Source: Meandrina meandrites (Eukaryota; Cnidaria; Anthozoa; Scleractinia; Meandrinidae). From it: a stretch of DNA of 64,000 nucleotides. The notes under the pieces are model-generated. The model was not told the DNA's origin and did not search any database. It was given only the letters and a program-made list of their open reading frames with translations. Within the stretch, counting starts at the first letter, position 1, and every line of letters starts with the position of its first letter. The stretch covers positions 9,519,602 to 9,583,601 of the forward strand of contig OY855906.1 of assembly GCA_963693305.1 (NCBI GenBank). The letters are read 5' to 3'. Positions 47,248 through 57,627 of this stretch are shown here, piece after piece. The translations under genes were made by a program, and so were the position numbers.

Positions 47248-50200
47248 AAACGTTTCACCTGAATAACCCCTTAAAAGACTAAGACGAATCAACCGTTCAG
47301 ATCAGTGGGTCTGCTCAAGATATTTTAAAAGGTTTTTTAAAATACGCAAATGACGTTTTTGCCCTGCCTTTCCTGTACTTCAACTCTTGAAATGCCTACC
47401 AACCTGAAAATGAGCTTCCCATTGTAGTCTAGACTGCAACACAGTCGTTTTTCCTCTAAAATCATTTTAAAACATTTGCGTATCAAAGGCGCGAAGCGCC
47501 GATCGTCACCTGAGCCTCAAACGCCCGCAGGGCTTGTGAGGCGAGGAAAATACGTGTTCTTAGCGTCTCTCCCCAGTCCACTCCGTTTTGACATTTGTTC
47601 CAGACCTCTCGAACACCGCTCGAGCGCGTTCGCAAAAAATACGGCTGTTTTGCAGTCTAATTATAGTCCAGTTTAGGGAGTATCTCCCTGGGGTAAAACA
47701 GATTTAATGCTTAATTTATTCCGACTGAAATCCTTTTTCATTCAATGTATGATAGATGATGTGGTTTAGCAGTGGAGGAACCAAGTCTGTTCTACATTAT
47801 GATGACGGACTGGAAAACATCAACTGTCTGTTCGCAGGAACCAAAGAACTTCTCTTCATTGATTATCACAAATACAAACACGTGGTATGTCACATTTTAA
47901 TCGAAAAAATGGAAGAACGTCTCTATAGAGCGTTTTCATATGACATCACCGAAGCCATATTGATGTTCCAAAACAAAGAAACGGCGGCCATATTGGTGTA
48001 CCAAGCCATTATTCCGCGAATTAAACTCTACTTTTATGCAAAAATCGTCTTCTGTTTTGGTAAACCAATATGGCCGTCAGTCACATGAGTGTAAACGCTT
48101 TACATAAGTGACGTAAGCATGTGCCGCCTAGGGGTATTGTTTTTGAGATATTTTAGGGTGAAATTGGCCATAAATTTTGTCATTTTGGTCTGAAATTGTG
48201 TGTGGTTTTTAGAGGAAACACGAGAGCGTAGACGACTTTTCACATTTCCGTCTGTCTTCAAACAGAAAAAAACTAAAAGCTAAGAAACTAAACATGTTTT
48301 TCTACAATCAAGCGCGATTTAGAACTTCAGATTTGCAAAACGACCGGACTATTTTTTCATTCATTTTTTTCTATAGGTGCCCATTGATTTTCCAGCAGGA
48401 AGATATTCTGGTGTGGATGTAGATAGGTATGGGCTTTGCTGGAGAAGTTGGAGCAGCTTGCGGTGACATATATATAGCAATAAATGATGGCAGAGCCAGT
48501 CACGCCGTTGACAGCTGGCAATCGAAATAAAACCTGTGTAACTGGAAAGTCTGGAAAGCGACAGTAAAGTTGCGACAAGTGGCTCAGTAAAGATGGCTCT
48601 CACTGCCACAATATCAAATGCTTATAATTGGGGCTCTGGAAAAACGTAAAGTAAAAACAAAAATTAAACGAGACACTTTGGAATCGGCACTATAATTCCA
48701 TGCCTGCAATAAGTACAAAAAGCTGTAAAAACTCTCCTTTATACATGTAGGCAGATAAAATTACACACTTTTCTTAATATATATTGACTTTTACACGGTC
48801 ATTCGTTAGAAAACATATGTCTTTCAAGCCACCACCTTCATTTTCCCGAGTTTTAAATGGAGTTATTTCTATTTTACCATTTTTATCTTCAGAGTTGACT
48901 TTGTGAAGTACCCTGGTCTAATTGATGTCGAGTACTACAACGTAACAATGCAGGCGGGAGACTGTTTGTATATTCCGCACCGATGGTAAGAGAAACTTAC
49001 AAACCTTAGTAGCTAGCTAATAGATCTCTTACTGTAGTTATACTGCTGTTTTACACGTGCCGTGACTGCGAAAACCATAATACTGTAATAATTAGTTTTG
49101 ACCAATCACAAGTGTTCACAACAAACGCAAAGAATCCAACGATCCAATCGCAACGCGATACCGAAATATGCAATCGGCGCAAAGCGTGGGAAAACGCGGA
49201 AAAGTCAAGTCACGATTGATTTTGTTTTACTGATGATTGGTTGATTAAAAAGTAGTTGCTGGCTCTGCACGTTCTGGCGTTCTAGGCTTGTTTCAGGTTA
49301 GATATCTAGACGCGTAGACAACATGTGAGTCAGTGGTTGTGCAGGACCTTTGAACGGAATTTCATTGCTCTTTTATCCGAAGGAATTCATATATGTTGCT
49401 TGTTTTGACTAATTTTTTAATTTTTTAATTAATTTTAATTAATTTTAATTAATTTTAATTAATTTTAATTAATTTTAATTAATTTTAACTTGAAAGATTT
49501 CATCAAATTTTTAGGAGACTTCCTTTATTTTATATTACTGTTTAAGGTTCCACCAAGTTCGTTCATATGATCGCAACATAGCAATCAATCTGTGGTGGAA
49601 GTACACGCCAAAGTTTGTTCCTAAGGACTGTGATGGAGTCGAACAAAATCAAACTCTGGACAAGTTCGAGTTTACCTCGCTTGATAACGTAATCGAGGAA
49701 TCAGAAACTAGCGTGTTGTAAGTAAATATATAAGCTACACTTGAGTTTCATTACATGGTAACAGAGAGCTTTAGTTTACTTAAATGCACTCGTGCATCAA
49801 CGAGCTAGTTAAGATACGACGTCTGTTTGTTTTTTTTTTGTTTTTTTTTTTGCTTTGCAGGACTCATTTGGAATACTTTCTTGGGAAAAAAGACGAAATT
49901 TCCTTCAAGCAATTTGTGAAAAAACTGAAAAAGGTATCTGTATTTTGTCCTTTTTGAAAGCAATGACAACAAAACAAAACAACAACGAATGGCAACAACA
50001 GGCCACCTCGTTCCCAGGGCTTTCAGGGCAACAAGAACAATCTCGAGACAGATTCAGAATCGAAAGGCCTGGGTACGAACTTGGTCAGCTATCGTTGTTG
50101 TGTCATATTTTGGGCAAGACGTTTTACTCTTACAGTGCCTACATCTTTACCCATCAGGAGTATAAACGGAAAAAAACTGACAAAATTTCTAGGGGTGAAA

Positions 50201-53139
50201 GCATCCCATCAGGGAAAGGGTGGGGTTAGAGGTGTGTATTCTCTCTCACCTCATGCTACAGAAACCAAAGGACTTGCGCTCGATAAATATATAAAACATC
50301 TGGCTCCTTTCGATCCCCTTGGATGGAAAGCAACTTTAGCGTTTTTTCTCTTAGTTATGGTATTTGACAAGACATTTCTGTGGAGCATACCTTTACTTAA
50401 TAAACCTTATAATTCGGAAACCGGAGGTTCACTGAGAAAGGTCGAGTATTCTATAGAAATGTTAGTTTTATAGTAAAACATTTCTATTTTGCTTATCGAT
50501 CGAATCGTTGATCATCAAAGAATGGGTTTTGTTAGGCTGTTAGACAGTTGGTTATTGTATGAGGCGGAAATAATTTTATACATCGCTGTATTTCTCAGGA
50601 TCCCAGTTTTGGTAACAACAAAGAAATCGAGTGGACAGAGGACATGAAATCAACAACTAAAAAGGTAAGATTAAATATCTTTTTTGGTTTAAAAAACACT
50701 TGAGATCGACTGGTCTGTATTGCTGTTATCATAATAATAGTGTCAAAATCTAACGTCTTCGAAGTACTGAATGGAACTGTTACTGGTGCAATGTTACCGT
50801 AATGATTCAAGGGCTAAAGTGACTATTTTTTTTTTCAAGAGAACATAAGGACCTGTTCCTTGTAAAAGAAAATTCGATTGTAAGTCGGCCAGGGCAATTG
50901 CGGATAATAAGTCGAACTGTTACGTTTTGGCAAGCTCTTATAAAACTTACAATCACGGATTTTACTCTTGGAAAATGTGTCCCCGTTCCTCCACTGCTCG
51001 TCTGTTTCGCAAGACGTGAAAAGGAAGCAACGTAAGGGGCCAACTATTTTACTTCTGGGAGGGGAGGGCGTTGGTTGATTTTGAAACAAAATAATATCCT
51101 GAAAGCACATGTGTGCAAGAAAAAAATTCCTGCACAAGACCATAGTCCCAAAAACATTCACACACGTACAGTGGGCTGGAAAAATATTCTGGCAAGATTT
51201 TCTTCCCTGTGTTGACACAATGAACTTTTAATATCAGCGGACTGTTGAAAGATTTTAGCATCTAGATTTGGATACAAAATATTTATAGCACAATAATGTG
51301 TCCCTCAGTTGGAATTTTTGCCTGTGGTTACCGAGCTTGTTTTTTTGTTATCATGCATACACAAACCCCAAGATAAAAATCATTGTGAATTAAGGGCCGG
51401 AAAAAATATTCATGCTCATACCAAATCACCCATCCACTTCTCAGAAGTAAAATGGTTGGCCCCTAATTTAACCGACAAGGCTCGATAACAAGTTGCTTCT
51501 CTGCGTAACTTAATAGAAACGTATTCTAACTTATCTTTGATCTCTTCGTGTAAGTTCTTCAAACTGATAGACATGGACGGGGATAAATCTTTCTCTTCAG
51601 CTGATCTTGATGAACTGGGAAATGCAGACGATGTAAGTACAAGCCATAGAGAAAGGTCTTATCAGCTTGAAAAATGTACAATGTGGGGGAATGACGGTCG
51701 GTGTTGGGTTATTCGTTAGCGGAGCCCTTAAGATTAAAAGCAATGACGACGCCGACGACAACGCCGAGTAAAAAATTATGATTTATATTTTACTTGAGAA
51801 TCTCGCAAATATCCAGACGTATTTAGTGTATCTATCGGCTTAAGAACTAGCTCCAGCTGAATATGTTAAAAGAGCGTTCAACCCCAAATAGAAAAAACGA
51901 AAATTTAGCCGTTGTGGCTCACGTTCTCCAAAGTACGTTCAAATTCTCATTCTCATTTTAAGTTGTTGTTTTGCAGAGTCGGCTTGGAAATGTACCAAAA
52001 TTCAAACCGCACGTGTGGGGCTATTCTTCTGCTCATTAGGGTGGTGGCAAACGAGGACACATTGTTGCGGACACAAATGTTTCCCCGTTTGCCCGTGCGC
52101 GCAACATTTGTGTCCAAGACACAAAAATGTTTCCGATTTTTGTCAGAAACATTTTGTGTCCGCAACAAATGTTTCCCCGTTTGCGTGGCATGGCCACAAA
52201 ACAAATGTTTTTTGTCCCGCTCGTTTGCCCACCCAAGAAACATCACGAGCAACAAAGCATCCGCAACAATGTGTCCTCGTTTGCCACCATGACCTTTAAC
52301 CTTTTGTTTGGTGACGTTCTCCTTGCCACCGCCGTCGTCGTGGCAACGAGTGGATTGACGTATTTCTAGTTGTCGTAAACTGCCAAAATGACACCGAGAG
52401 TGGAGGGTATTCTTAGTTGAAAATCATTTTACAAGCTTCTCATTTGAGGGATTTGATCCTCACTGGTAAACTGCGCATTTTCAAACGAAAACCAAATCTT
52501 AGCGTAACAAAGTGTAAAAAATAAGCGCTTGGAGGCCTAAAGGTTTCCGAACATGGTGTAATGATATAAAACCTGATAAAACAAAATAAAATAGCTAGCA
52601 ATTCTACTGTACATGCAGGGCTGTAGCCAGACGTTTGACATAGACGAGGCAAGTTCTGCGATCGCCGAAGGCGCGAGTCAATAGCGGGTCCGTACGTTTG
52701 TCCCCAGAATTTTTTGGAAATCTAGAAGCTCTGAAAGGCTATTTCAGCATATTTCAGAAGGAATATTTCTTCAGAAAAATCAATCTCGTTCAACTGGGGA
52801 TTATTTTCCCGACAAAACGTATTTTGTTTCGTCTTGCCTCTTGCTAGCTACGTCCCTGACACGCGAGGAAATTCTAATCGGAAGTACTTCATTCATCGTT
52901 ATTCTTTTAAAAACTAGCTATTGACTGATTTAATTTGTTGTAATTCACTTCAGGAAACCATGAACGCAATTACGAATGAATACTACAGACTTTATGACTT
53001 GGTGGAGACGGCACTGGACCTCATTGATGAGAATGACGACGAATATGAAGACGATTATGATTATGGCGCTGGAGATGGCGATGAAGACATTGAACCAATT
53101 AAAAAGGCATTTGATGAAAAGGCTCGAGAAGAACTTTGA
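45642..53139 (+). CDS. ER-luminal JmjC-domain oxygenase with EF-hand, ten exons
   Basis: Exons: 45642-46093, 46617-46686, 47756-47884, 48377-48426, 48893-48985, 49547-49717, 49861-49933, 50599-50664, 51555-51632, 52954-53139. They join in one frame to 455 residues with GT-AG borders throughout. Residues 1 to ~22 are a signal peptide (hydrophobic core SIVVAVLCLHL). The JmjC/cupin core holds the iron site: H188 and D190 (VLHYDD) and H267 (YIPHRWFHQV). N250-V-T is a glycosylation sequon. D374-D385 (DMDGDKSFSSAD) is an EF-hand loop. The tail is very acidic and ends REEL, a KDEL-like retention signal. JmjC proteins are Fe(II)/2-oxoglutarate hydroxylases or demethylases, and JMJD8 is an ER-luminal example, but it has no EF-hand that I know of. 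The substrate is unknown. The start was chosen for its signal peptide. Confidence 0.88.
46752..46880 (+). mobile_element. Degraded tRNA-derived SINE in intron 2
   Basis: It opens GCGCGTGGTGGTCTAATGGT, a tRNA-like A-box region. A worn copy of the core seen at 22440 follows (TTGTTGTGTTCTTCTGCAAG, ACTTTCACAGTGCC). Plus orientation, with several deletions. Confidence 0.55.
47060..47216 (-). mobile_element. Deleted copy of the GGAGGAAAACC SINE family
   Basis: It shares TTCCTGATCGAATTAAACTT, GGAGGGAGGAAAACCAGAGA and ACCCGGAG with 56498-56707. It lacks the central tRNA-like head, jumping straight to ACCACCGCGCTATCCCTGCT. It lies in intron 2 of the JmjC gene. Confidence 0.65.
47215..47244. repeat. 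Poly-C tract of about 28 bases
   Basis: A near-pure C run at the head end of the SINE copy, in intron 2. Such long G/C homopolymers are rare and unreliable in assemblies, so its exact length is doubtful. Confidence 0.8.
47432..47657. mobile_element. 226-bp MITE with TA target in intron 2
   Basis: The ends GACTGCAACACAGTCG and CGGCTGTTTTGCAGTC are inverted relatives, flanked by TA (47430-47431 and 47658-47659). The interior is GC-rich, with a CGCGAAGCGCCGATCG stretch and no transposase. Tc1/mariner-type by target only. Confidence 0.65.
49427..49488. repeat. AATTAATTTT microsatellite in intron 5
   Basis: About six perfect 10-bp units of AATTAATTTT close to the exon 6 acceptor (58 bp upstream). 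The duplicated copy of this intron near 60500 lacks the tract. Confidence 0.85.
50005..50240 (+). mobile_element. SINE-like fragment in intron 7
   Basis: CCTCGTTCCCAGGGCTT (also at 40451) is followed by a worn SINE core: TTGGGCAAGACGTTTTACTC, TTACAGTGCC and ACCCATCAGGAGTATAAACG. The two overlapping ORFs over this region are artefacts. Confidence 0.5.
51036..51463. mobile_element. 428-bp Harbinger-type MITE in intron 8
   Basis: The ends GGGGCCAACTATTTTACTTC and an inverse right end GAAGTAAAATGGTTGGCCCC are flanked by TAA (51033-51035 and 51464-51466). A 3-bp TAA/TTA target with GGGCC-type ends is the PIF/Harbinger signature. No coding capacity. Confidence 0.75.
52042..52289. mobile_element. 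248-bp MITE in intron 9 with ACAAATGTTT repeats
   Basis: TGGTGGCAAACGAGGACACA at 52042 and its inverse ending at 52289 form ~29-bp terminal repeats. The interior repeats ACAAATGTTTCCCCGTTTGC and close variants in both directions. Several overlapping ORFs in five frames come from this symmetry. Confidence 0.75.
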
Positions 53140-53228
53140 GGAACAGTTCCTAGCTGGTTGTAACACAATTTCAGTCATCAAAGTACCTCACAACATCTTG
53201 ATACAAAATATATGAGCGAGTTTCTAAG

Positions 53229-53234
53229 CGAATA
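53229..53234 (+). promoter_or_regulatory. Candidate polyadenylation signal of the JmjC gene
   Basis: AATAAA about 90 bases after the stop codon. The exact cleavage site is unknown. Confidence 0.4.
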
Positions 53235-53261
53235 AAAATCGTTCCAGTATTATATTGTTAT

Positions 53262-53478
53262 TTATACCATGCCATAGAAAATACAACCAATCAGAATACA
53301 GGAAAGGTGTTGTATATTTAACAATTATTCCACGAGCGCGCGTTGGATATGAGATGGTAGATAGCCAACGAGACACGTAGCGCCGAGTTGGCTTTAACGA
53401 TCTCATATCCAACAAGCGCGAGCGGAATAATTGCTTTATTAAAAACGCCCAAAAGAATTGCAATATTTGAGCTCCCCA
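53262..53478. repeat. Palindromic dispersed repeat after the JmjC gene
   Basis: CATGCCATAGAAAATACAAC at the left matches 19279. The body has an imperfect inverted pair (GCGCGTTGGATATGAGAT and ATCTCATATCCAACAAGCGC). The right end (TTATTAAAAACGCCCAAAAG, AATTGCAATAT) is repeated at 61062-61110. Confidence 0.65.
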
Positions 53479-53691
53479 CAAGGACTGAACTTGAAAAAGT
53501 CAGGCTGACTTTTTCACGTTCAGATCAATAGCTCCCGATGGTATCACAGTGATATCACTCTATATTTAGCTTCAGTACGCTGGTATAGTAATTTTAAGAA
53601 AACGTGACCACTGTTAATAGGTTTCCAATGGTGCAAACATGTTTTTGGGCTCTTGGATTTTTGAAGTTATGCTCGTGACAGTGTCCCTTTT
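53479..53691. mobile_element. TTAA miniature element, copy 3, left end missing
   Basis: It aligns with the right 210 bp of copies 1 and 2, from CACAAGGACTGAACTTGAAA to GCTCGTGACAGTGTCCCTTT. The left ~175 bp are absent; the break abuts the palindromic repeat. Confidence 0.8.
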
Positions 53692-55015
53692 TAAAGGGAC
53701 ACTGACAACATCAACATCTACTAAAATCAGCTAAATCAAGCGTCTTCAGGTACACCAATTAAGAAAACCTCCATGATCGGAAAGATAGCTCGTCTATGTT
53801 TAAACAAATCACAACGCCTACCTTGAAATTAACATTAAAATGCCAGCAATCTGGATGGCCGTCAAACAGGCAAGCTGGATTGACCGTCACAGCTCGAAAT
53901 AAGGGTCGCCCACTACCTCTCGGAACGAGTTACTTCATTGGTTCTTAAAACAATAGATAACAGATCATAACAATACCCCTAGCCCTGGATAACAATAGAG
54001 GTAGTGTTTACAGCGGACGAATGAAAATAGAGGTTCCAGAGAGGTAGTGTCTTACTGCGAAATATGCTTTTACACGTCCACCATTCATGAACTATAACTC
54101 AGGAAGTTTTAAATTTTCGAGCTAAAATCACCACACATATCATTCGCAATGAGTGATATACTGTTATTCAAAATAAATGTTTCGATGAATTGATGGGTTG
54201 GTTTACAAACTTGTGATGATGGCGGCTAGCTGTCCAAATTCGTTGGCTTGTATCTCGTTGCATCTTATATTGGATATTTATTGCTTCTATGTTTATAAAA
54301 CAAACACATTTTACACACTCAATTCAAATAGGCGCTACTAGATTATGCTATCTTGTAATCGAACGTGATATTCTATCGATCACCAGTGTCCGGTCTGTGT
54401 ACGTATAAAACAGGTTCCCATAGAGCACGGCCTGATGCCTGATCCTTCTCGATCACCAACACAGTTTTGCGTTGTTTTTATTGCTTCATGCCCAACTCTA
54501 AACGAGACCCCTCATATGGCTAAAAATATTAGCGTATGTCCTAAACACCCAATTGAGAGCAAAACCCGTAATGTACAATGTAATGTATGAAGAGGCAGCC
54601 ATTGCTAAGAAAATCAAGTTACAGCTAACAGTAAACATAGGCCACGGTGACTAGGGCTTTCGTTCTTAACTAATTCTTAAATTAGTGGTAGGAAACTTAA
54701 CCCATGAAAAACATTATCTTTGAACATCTAAAGGTAAATATAAGTTTAATTTGGGGAGAAATCAAACTACGGCTATAAATAGCAATTTTTGGAAGACGCA
54801 TGGAAACAACTTGAAAAGTTAAGCCTTAATATTTCAAGTTGTAATTCATTTCCATCCTTGCTATCCGCAGTCAGAGATGCTTGTAAGCAGTTTCTGTGCT
54901 CTAATATAGCAATTGTTAATGAAAATGGACCATTATTTTTTGGTTTCCTTCGACACAAATATAAATTTTGGCTGTTCTATAATCTGTTAAAATCCGTGAC
55001 AGAGCCCCTTTAAAT
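53692..55015. mobile_element. ~1.3-kb TTAA-type element, larger relative
   Basis: It begins TTAAAGGGACACTGACAAC directly after copy 3 and ends CCGTGACAGAGCCCCTTTAA. The ends are imperfect inverted relatives of each other and of the 385-bp family. The largest ORF (54789-55013, 74 residues, opening EDAWKQLEKLSLNISSCNSF) runs into the terminal repeat and matches no transposase. Probably nonautonomous. Confidence 0.55.
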
Positions 55016-56497
55016 GTTTTCTTTAAAATGGTGTTTTTCTTCGAATAAGATTGTCTCTTTGGTTTTACTTAATTAGAAGAACTCGTAAGCCACACATGCA
55101 TGTATTGCGGATAAGTTTTTATTTGTTTATACGAAATAATGCTTCAAAATTGAGGAAATAACGCGCTACTTCTTGACAGACCAATTAGTTTTTATCATTA
55201 CACTACAAAAGAAATGAAACACACGTGTTGTGTTTGCAAACATTCCAAGAATGCGGAAATAACGTTCAGGAAAATATAGGATATCAAGATTGTCAAGGTT
55301 GGTCAATAACGTTTTTTTTTTTATTTATTCAGGAAAAATAGTATCGACGCAGCTAACAATCGATTTTGTACAAGCAGTGAAGAACATGCATTCAAGAAAT
55401 TGTTATTTTTAGTTTATCTCAGGAGGTGATTCAAAGTTCAATGGGGTTTGCTAGCTTAAATGGTCGGTGACCCCTACTTTTTTCTTAACAGATCACTTTT
55501 GTTAACGATTATCTACGTTTTGTGAGAAAATGAAAAAAAATCTATCGATTAACAGGTTGATTTTTTTTGCCCCACGCACGTTCGAATTCCGCTTTTTGAT
55601 CTTTTCGTTTTGCCGTACGACGGGTTCAAATGCCTCTTCCAGGGCTAAGTTTTGCATAAAAGATGGCAACACTTAAAATTATTTACGCAACAGACGCACT
55701 TCTTCAAAATACCACCAAGATCGTTTGCCTCCGTTTTCTCATCATCGATAATTTAAACTGCAAACCTTGAAAGCCGTGCGAAATTACGTGCGCCAATTTT
55801 TCAAAATCAGGGTAGTTTTCTACAGACTTTATCTCTGAAACAAAGTCGGTGACCCCCACTTTTTTTTGTATTTCTGACACAAGTAACTCATTATCCGTCC
55901 TCAGTAAAAATTTTAGAAAAATCTATCGACTAGAAAATTTTCGCGCGAACGTCCTTAAAGCTGTAAAATAAGCCCAACGAAACATAAAAATGCCACAAAG
56001 CTAAAGGAACACAGAAGGACAAAAATTGCCTGGAGAAGATTAAAACGAATTGCACTTTATAGGCAAACTTGAGAAACCTTGACGTGACGTTTAGAAATTG
56101 ATCTCAGTTTGTACATAAATTTCATAATATTTATAATACTCAGAAATTATCTTTGTTTCTTGTGTGGCCGTGATTTTGCCACTAAAAAGACTGTTGCTCT
56201 GCCGATTTGAAATTCAGAGCTCATAAAGAAATTATTAACAAAAATAAAATTACCCAAAATGCTTTGACGTAGCCCCTAGAAAACCCTCATAGTAAATGAA
56301 AGTAACGAACAGGGAAACCGTCTTCAGCTGTCTTGGGAAGTCATAGATATCAAGTAGTCTATCGATCTAATGCACTTTTTTCTGAAACTCAAGCTTGATT
56401 GCGTGCGGAATTTACATCTCTTGGGGAAACATTAAAATAAAAAATAAAAATAAATTACCTTTATTTAGACACGGTAGTATTTAAAGCTAGAAGCTTG
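55016..56497. other. Intergenic stretch with a diverged ~377-bp direct repeat
   Basis: GGTCGGTGACCCCTACTTTT at about 55462 and GTCGGTGACCCCCACTTTTT at about 55842 start two related blocks that both continue to AATCTATCGA(T/C)TA and a CGAACGT-like end. No gene was recognised. Confidence 0.4.
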
Positions 56498-56707
56498 TGC
56501 GGCCGTGTATTCCCGATCGAATTGGAATTTGGAAGTGTGTTAGCTTTTATGGAGGGAGGAAAACCGGAGAACCCGGAGAAAAACCCTCGGAGCAAGGACG
56601 AGAACCAACAACAAACTCAACCCACATATGATACCGGGCCGGGATCGAACCCGGGCCACATTGGTGGGAGGCGAGCGCTCTCACCACTGCGCCACCCCTG
56701 CTCCCCT
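56498..56707 (-). mobile_element. tRNA-derived SINE, well preserved
   Basis: On the minus strand the copy starts with a tRNA-like head: GGGTGGCGCAGTGGTGAGAG (A box), then CGCTCGCCTCCCACC, then CCGGGTTCGATCCCGG (B box). A body with GGTTCTCGTCCTTGCTCCGA and TTTCCTCCCTCCATAAAAGC follows. Both polymerase III boxes are intact, so this family could have been transcribed recently. It is not a functional tRNA: no acceptor-stem closure or CCA context. Confidence 0.8.
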
Positions 56708-57264
56708 ACAAGGGATAATCCACGTCTGGGGCAACAGTGTCGCTCACACATGACTCGGTGACAGTCATACACACAGAATTTGTGAAATCGTACATGACAT
56801 AAACCGTACATTAACAAGATGCCTTACATGGTGAGAGAAACGCAGTAAGACCATGCATATGGACAAGCTTTCTTGTACATGAAATTATTAAATATCACCA
56901 TGATCACTACATTCATTCCCATAAACTGCCATATGCTTCATCTTACGGGCGATTTTTAGGAGCAGCTAGGCCATTAATAATCAGCAACACGTATTGGTTT
57001 TATCCAATTCACACCCATACAAGGCACAGATCTTGAACTCGCTAAAGCTCGCAGCTTTCTTAGCTACTGGATATACTGCAATCTTTTTATATTTTTATCA
57101 ATATTATTATTTTATCAGTGCCAGTGTCAGTGTCAGTGCGTTGGAGAGCCCGTTAAACAATGTGATTTTTATCTTCTTTCTTCCGTGAATCGTTTAAGAC
57201 TTAAAAGTCCTTATTTTCCCTGTGGTAATTTCGAACATGTTGTGAACGGGTCTGTCGATTTCAT
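56708..57264. other. Intergenic stretch, no gene recognised
   Basis: Mixed AT-rich sequence; short ORFs only, with no family resemblance. Confidence 0.35.
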
Positions 57265-57627
57265 GAGTTCGAGTTAGAAATTTCGAGTTCGAGTTAGAAT
57301 TTCGAGTTCGAGTTAACATATCGAGTCGCTTGTGGTTAGCTCCACTCTGGTTTGCTTGCGGCTAGTTCCACTCCTATTTGCTTGCGGTTAGCTTTCATTG
57401 ACCTTCATTTGTTGATAAGGGCGACACCATGCGTGACCAACTGCGAAAATGTCACGCCATGTTGTGGGCTTTTCGTTTTCTTTCTTTTTTTTTTCTTTTC
57501 TTCGTCTTCCATCAGGAAATCAGTAACTTTTCAGGCCCTTCCTTTTAACTAGAACTCGAAATTTTAACTCAAAATCGAAGTTCTAATTCTAACTCGAACT
57601 CGAAATTTCTAACTCGAACTCATAAAT
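57265..57627. repeat. Opposed GAGTTCGAGTTAGAA arrays
   Basis: Three copies of GAGTTCGAGTTAGAATTTC at 57267-57320 face about four inverse copies (TTCTAACTCGAACTCGAAAT and variants) at 57548-57627, across a ~230-bp spacer. Probably an element with repeated termini. The same ACTCGAACTCG word occurs in the pogo-like MITE at 20111. Confidence 0.65.

Noticed and set aside
48357..48609. Two minus-strand ORFs of 73 and 82 residues
   Set aside because: They lie opposite exon 4 of the JmjC gene and its intron, with no resemblance to known proteins.
49855..50473. Two ORFs of 124 and 130 residues after the intron 6 acceptor
   Set aside because: They start in exon 7 or run through intron 7 in the wrong frame. 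The true exon 7 frame ends at the GTATCT donor at 49934.
51912..52369. Several 66-126-residue ORFs in both strands
   Set aside because: All overlap the 248-bp MITE in intron 9 of the JmjC gene and mirror each other.
56617..56817. tRNA gene on the minus strand
   Set aside because: The A and B boxes are present, but they are joined to a SINE body seen again at 47060, and no acceptor stem closes.
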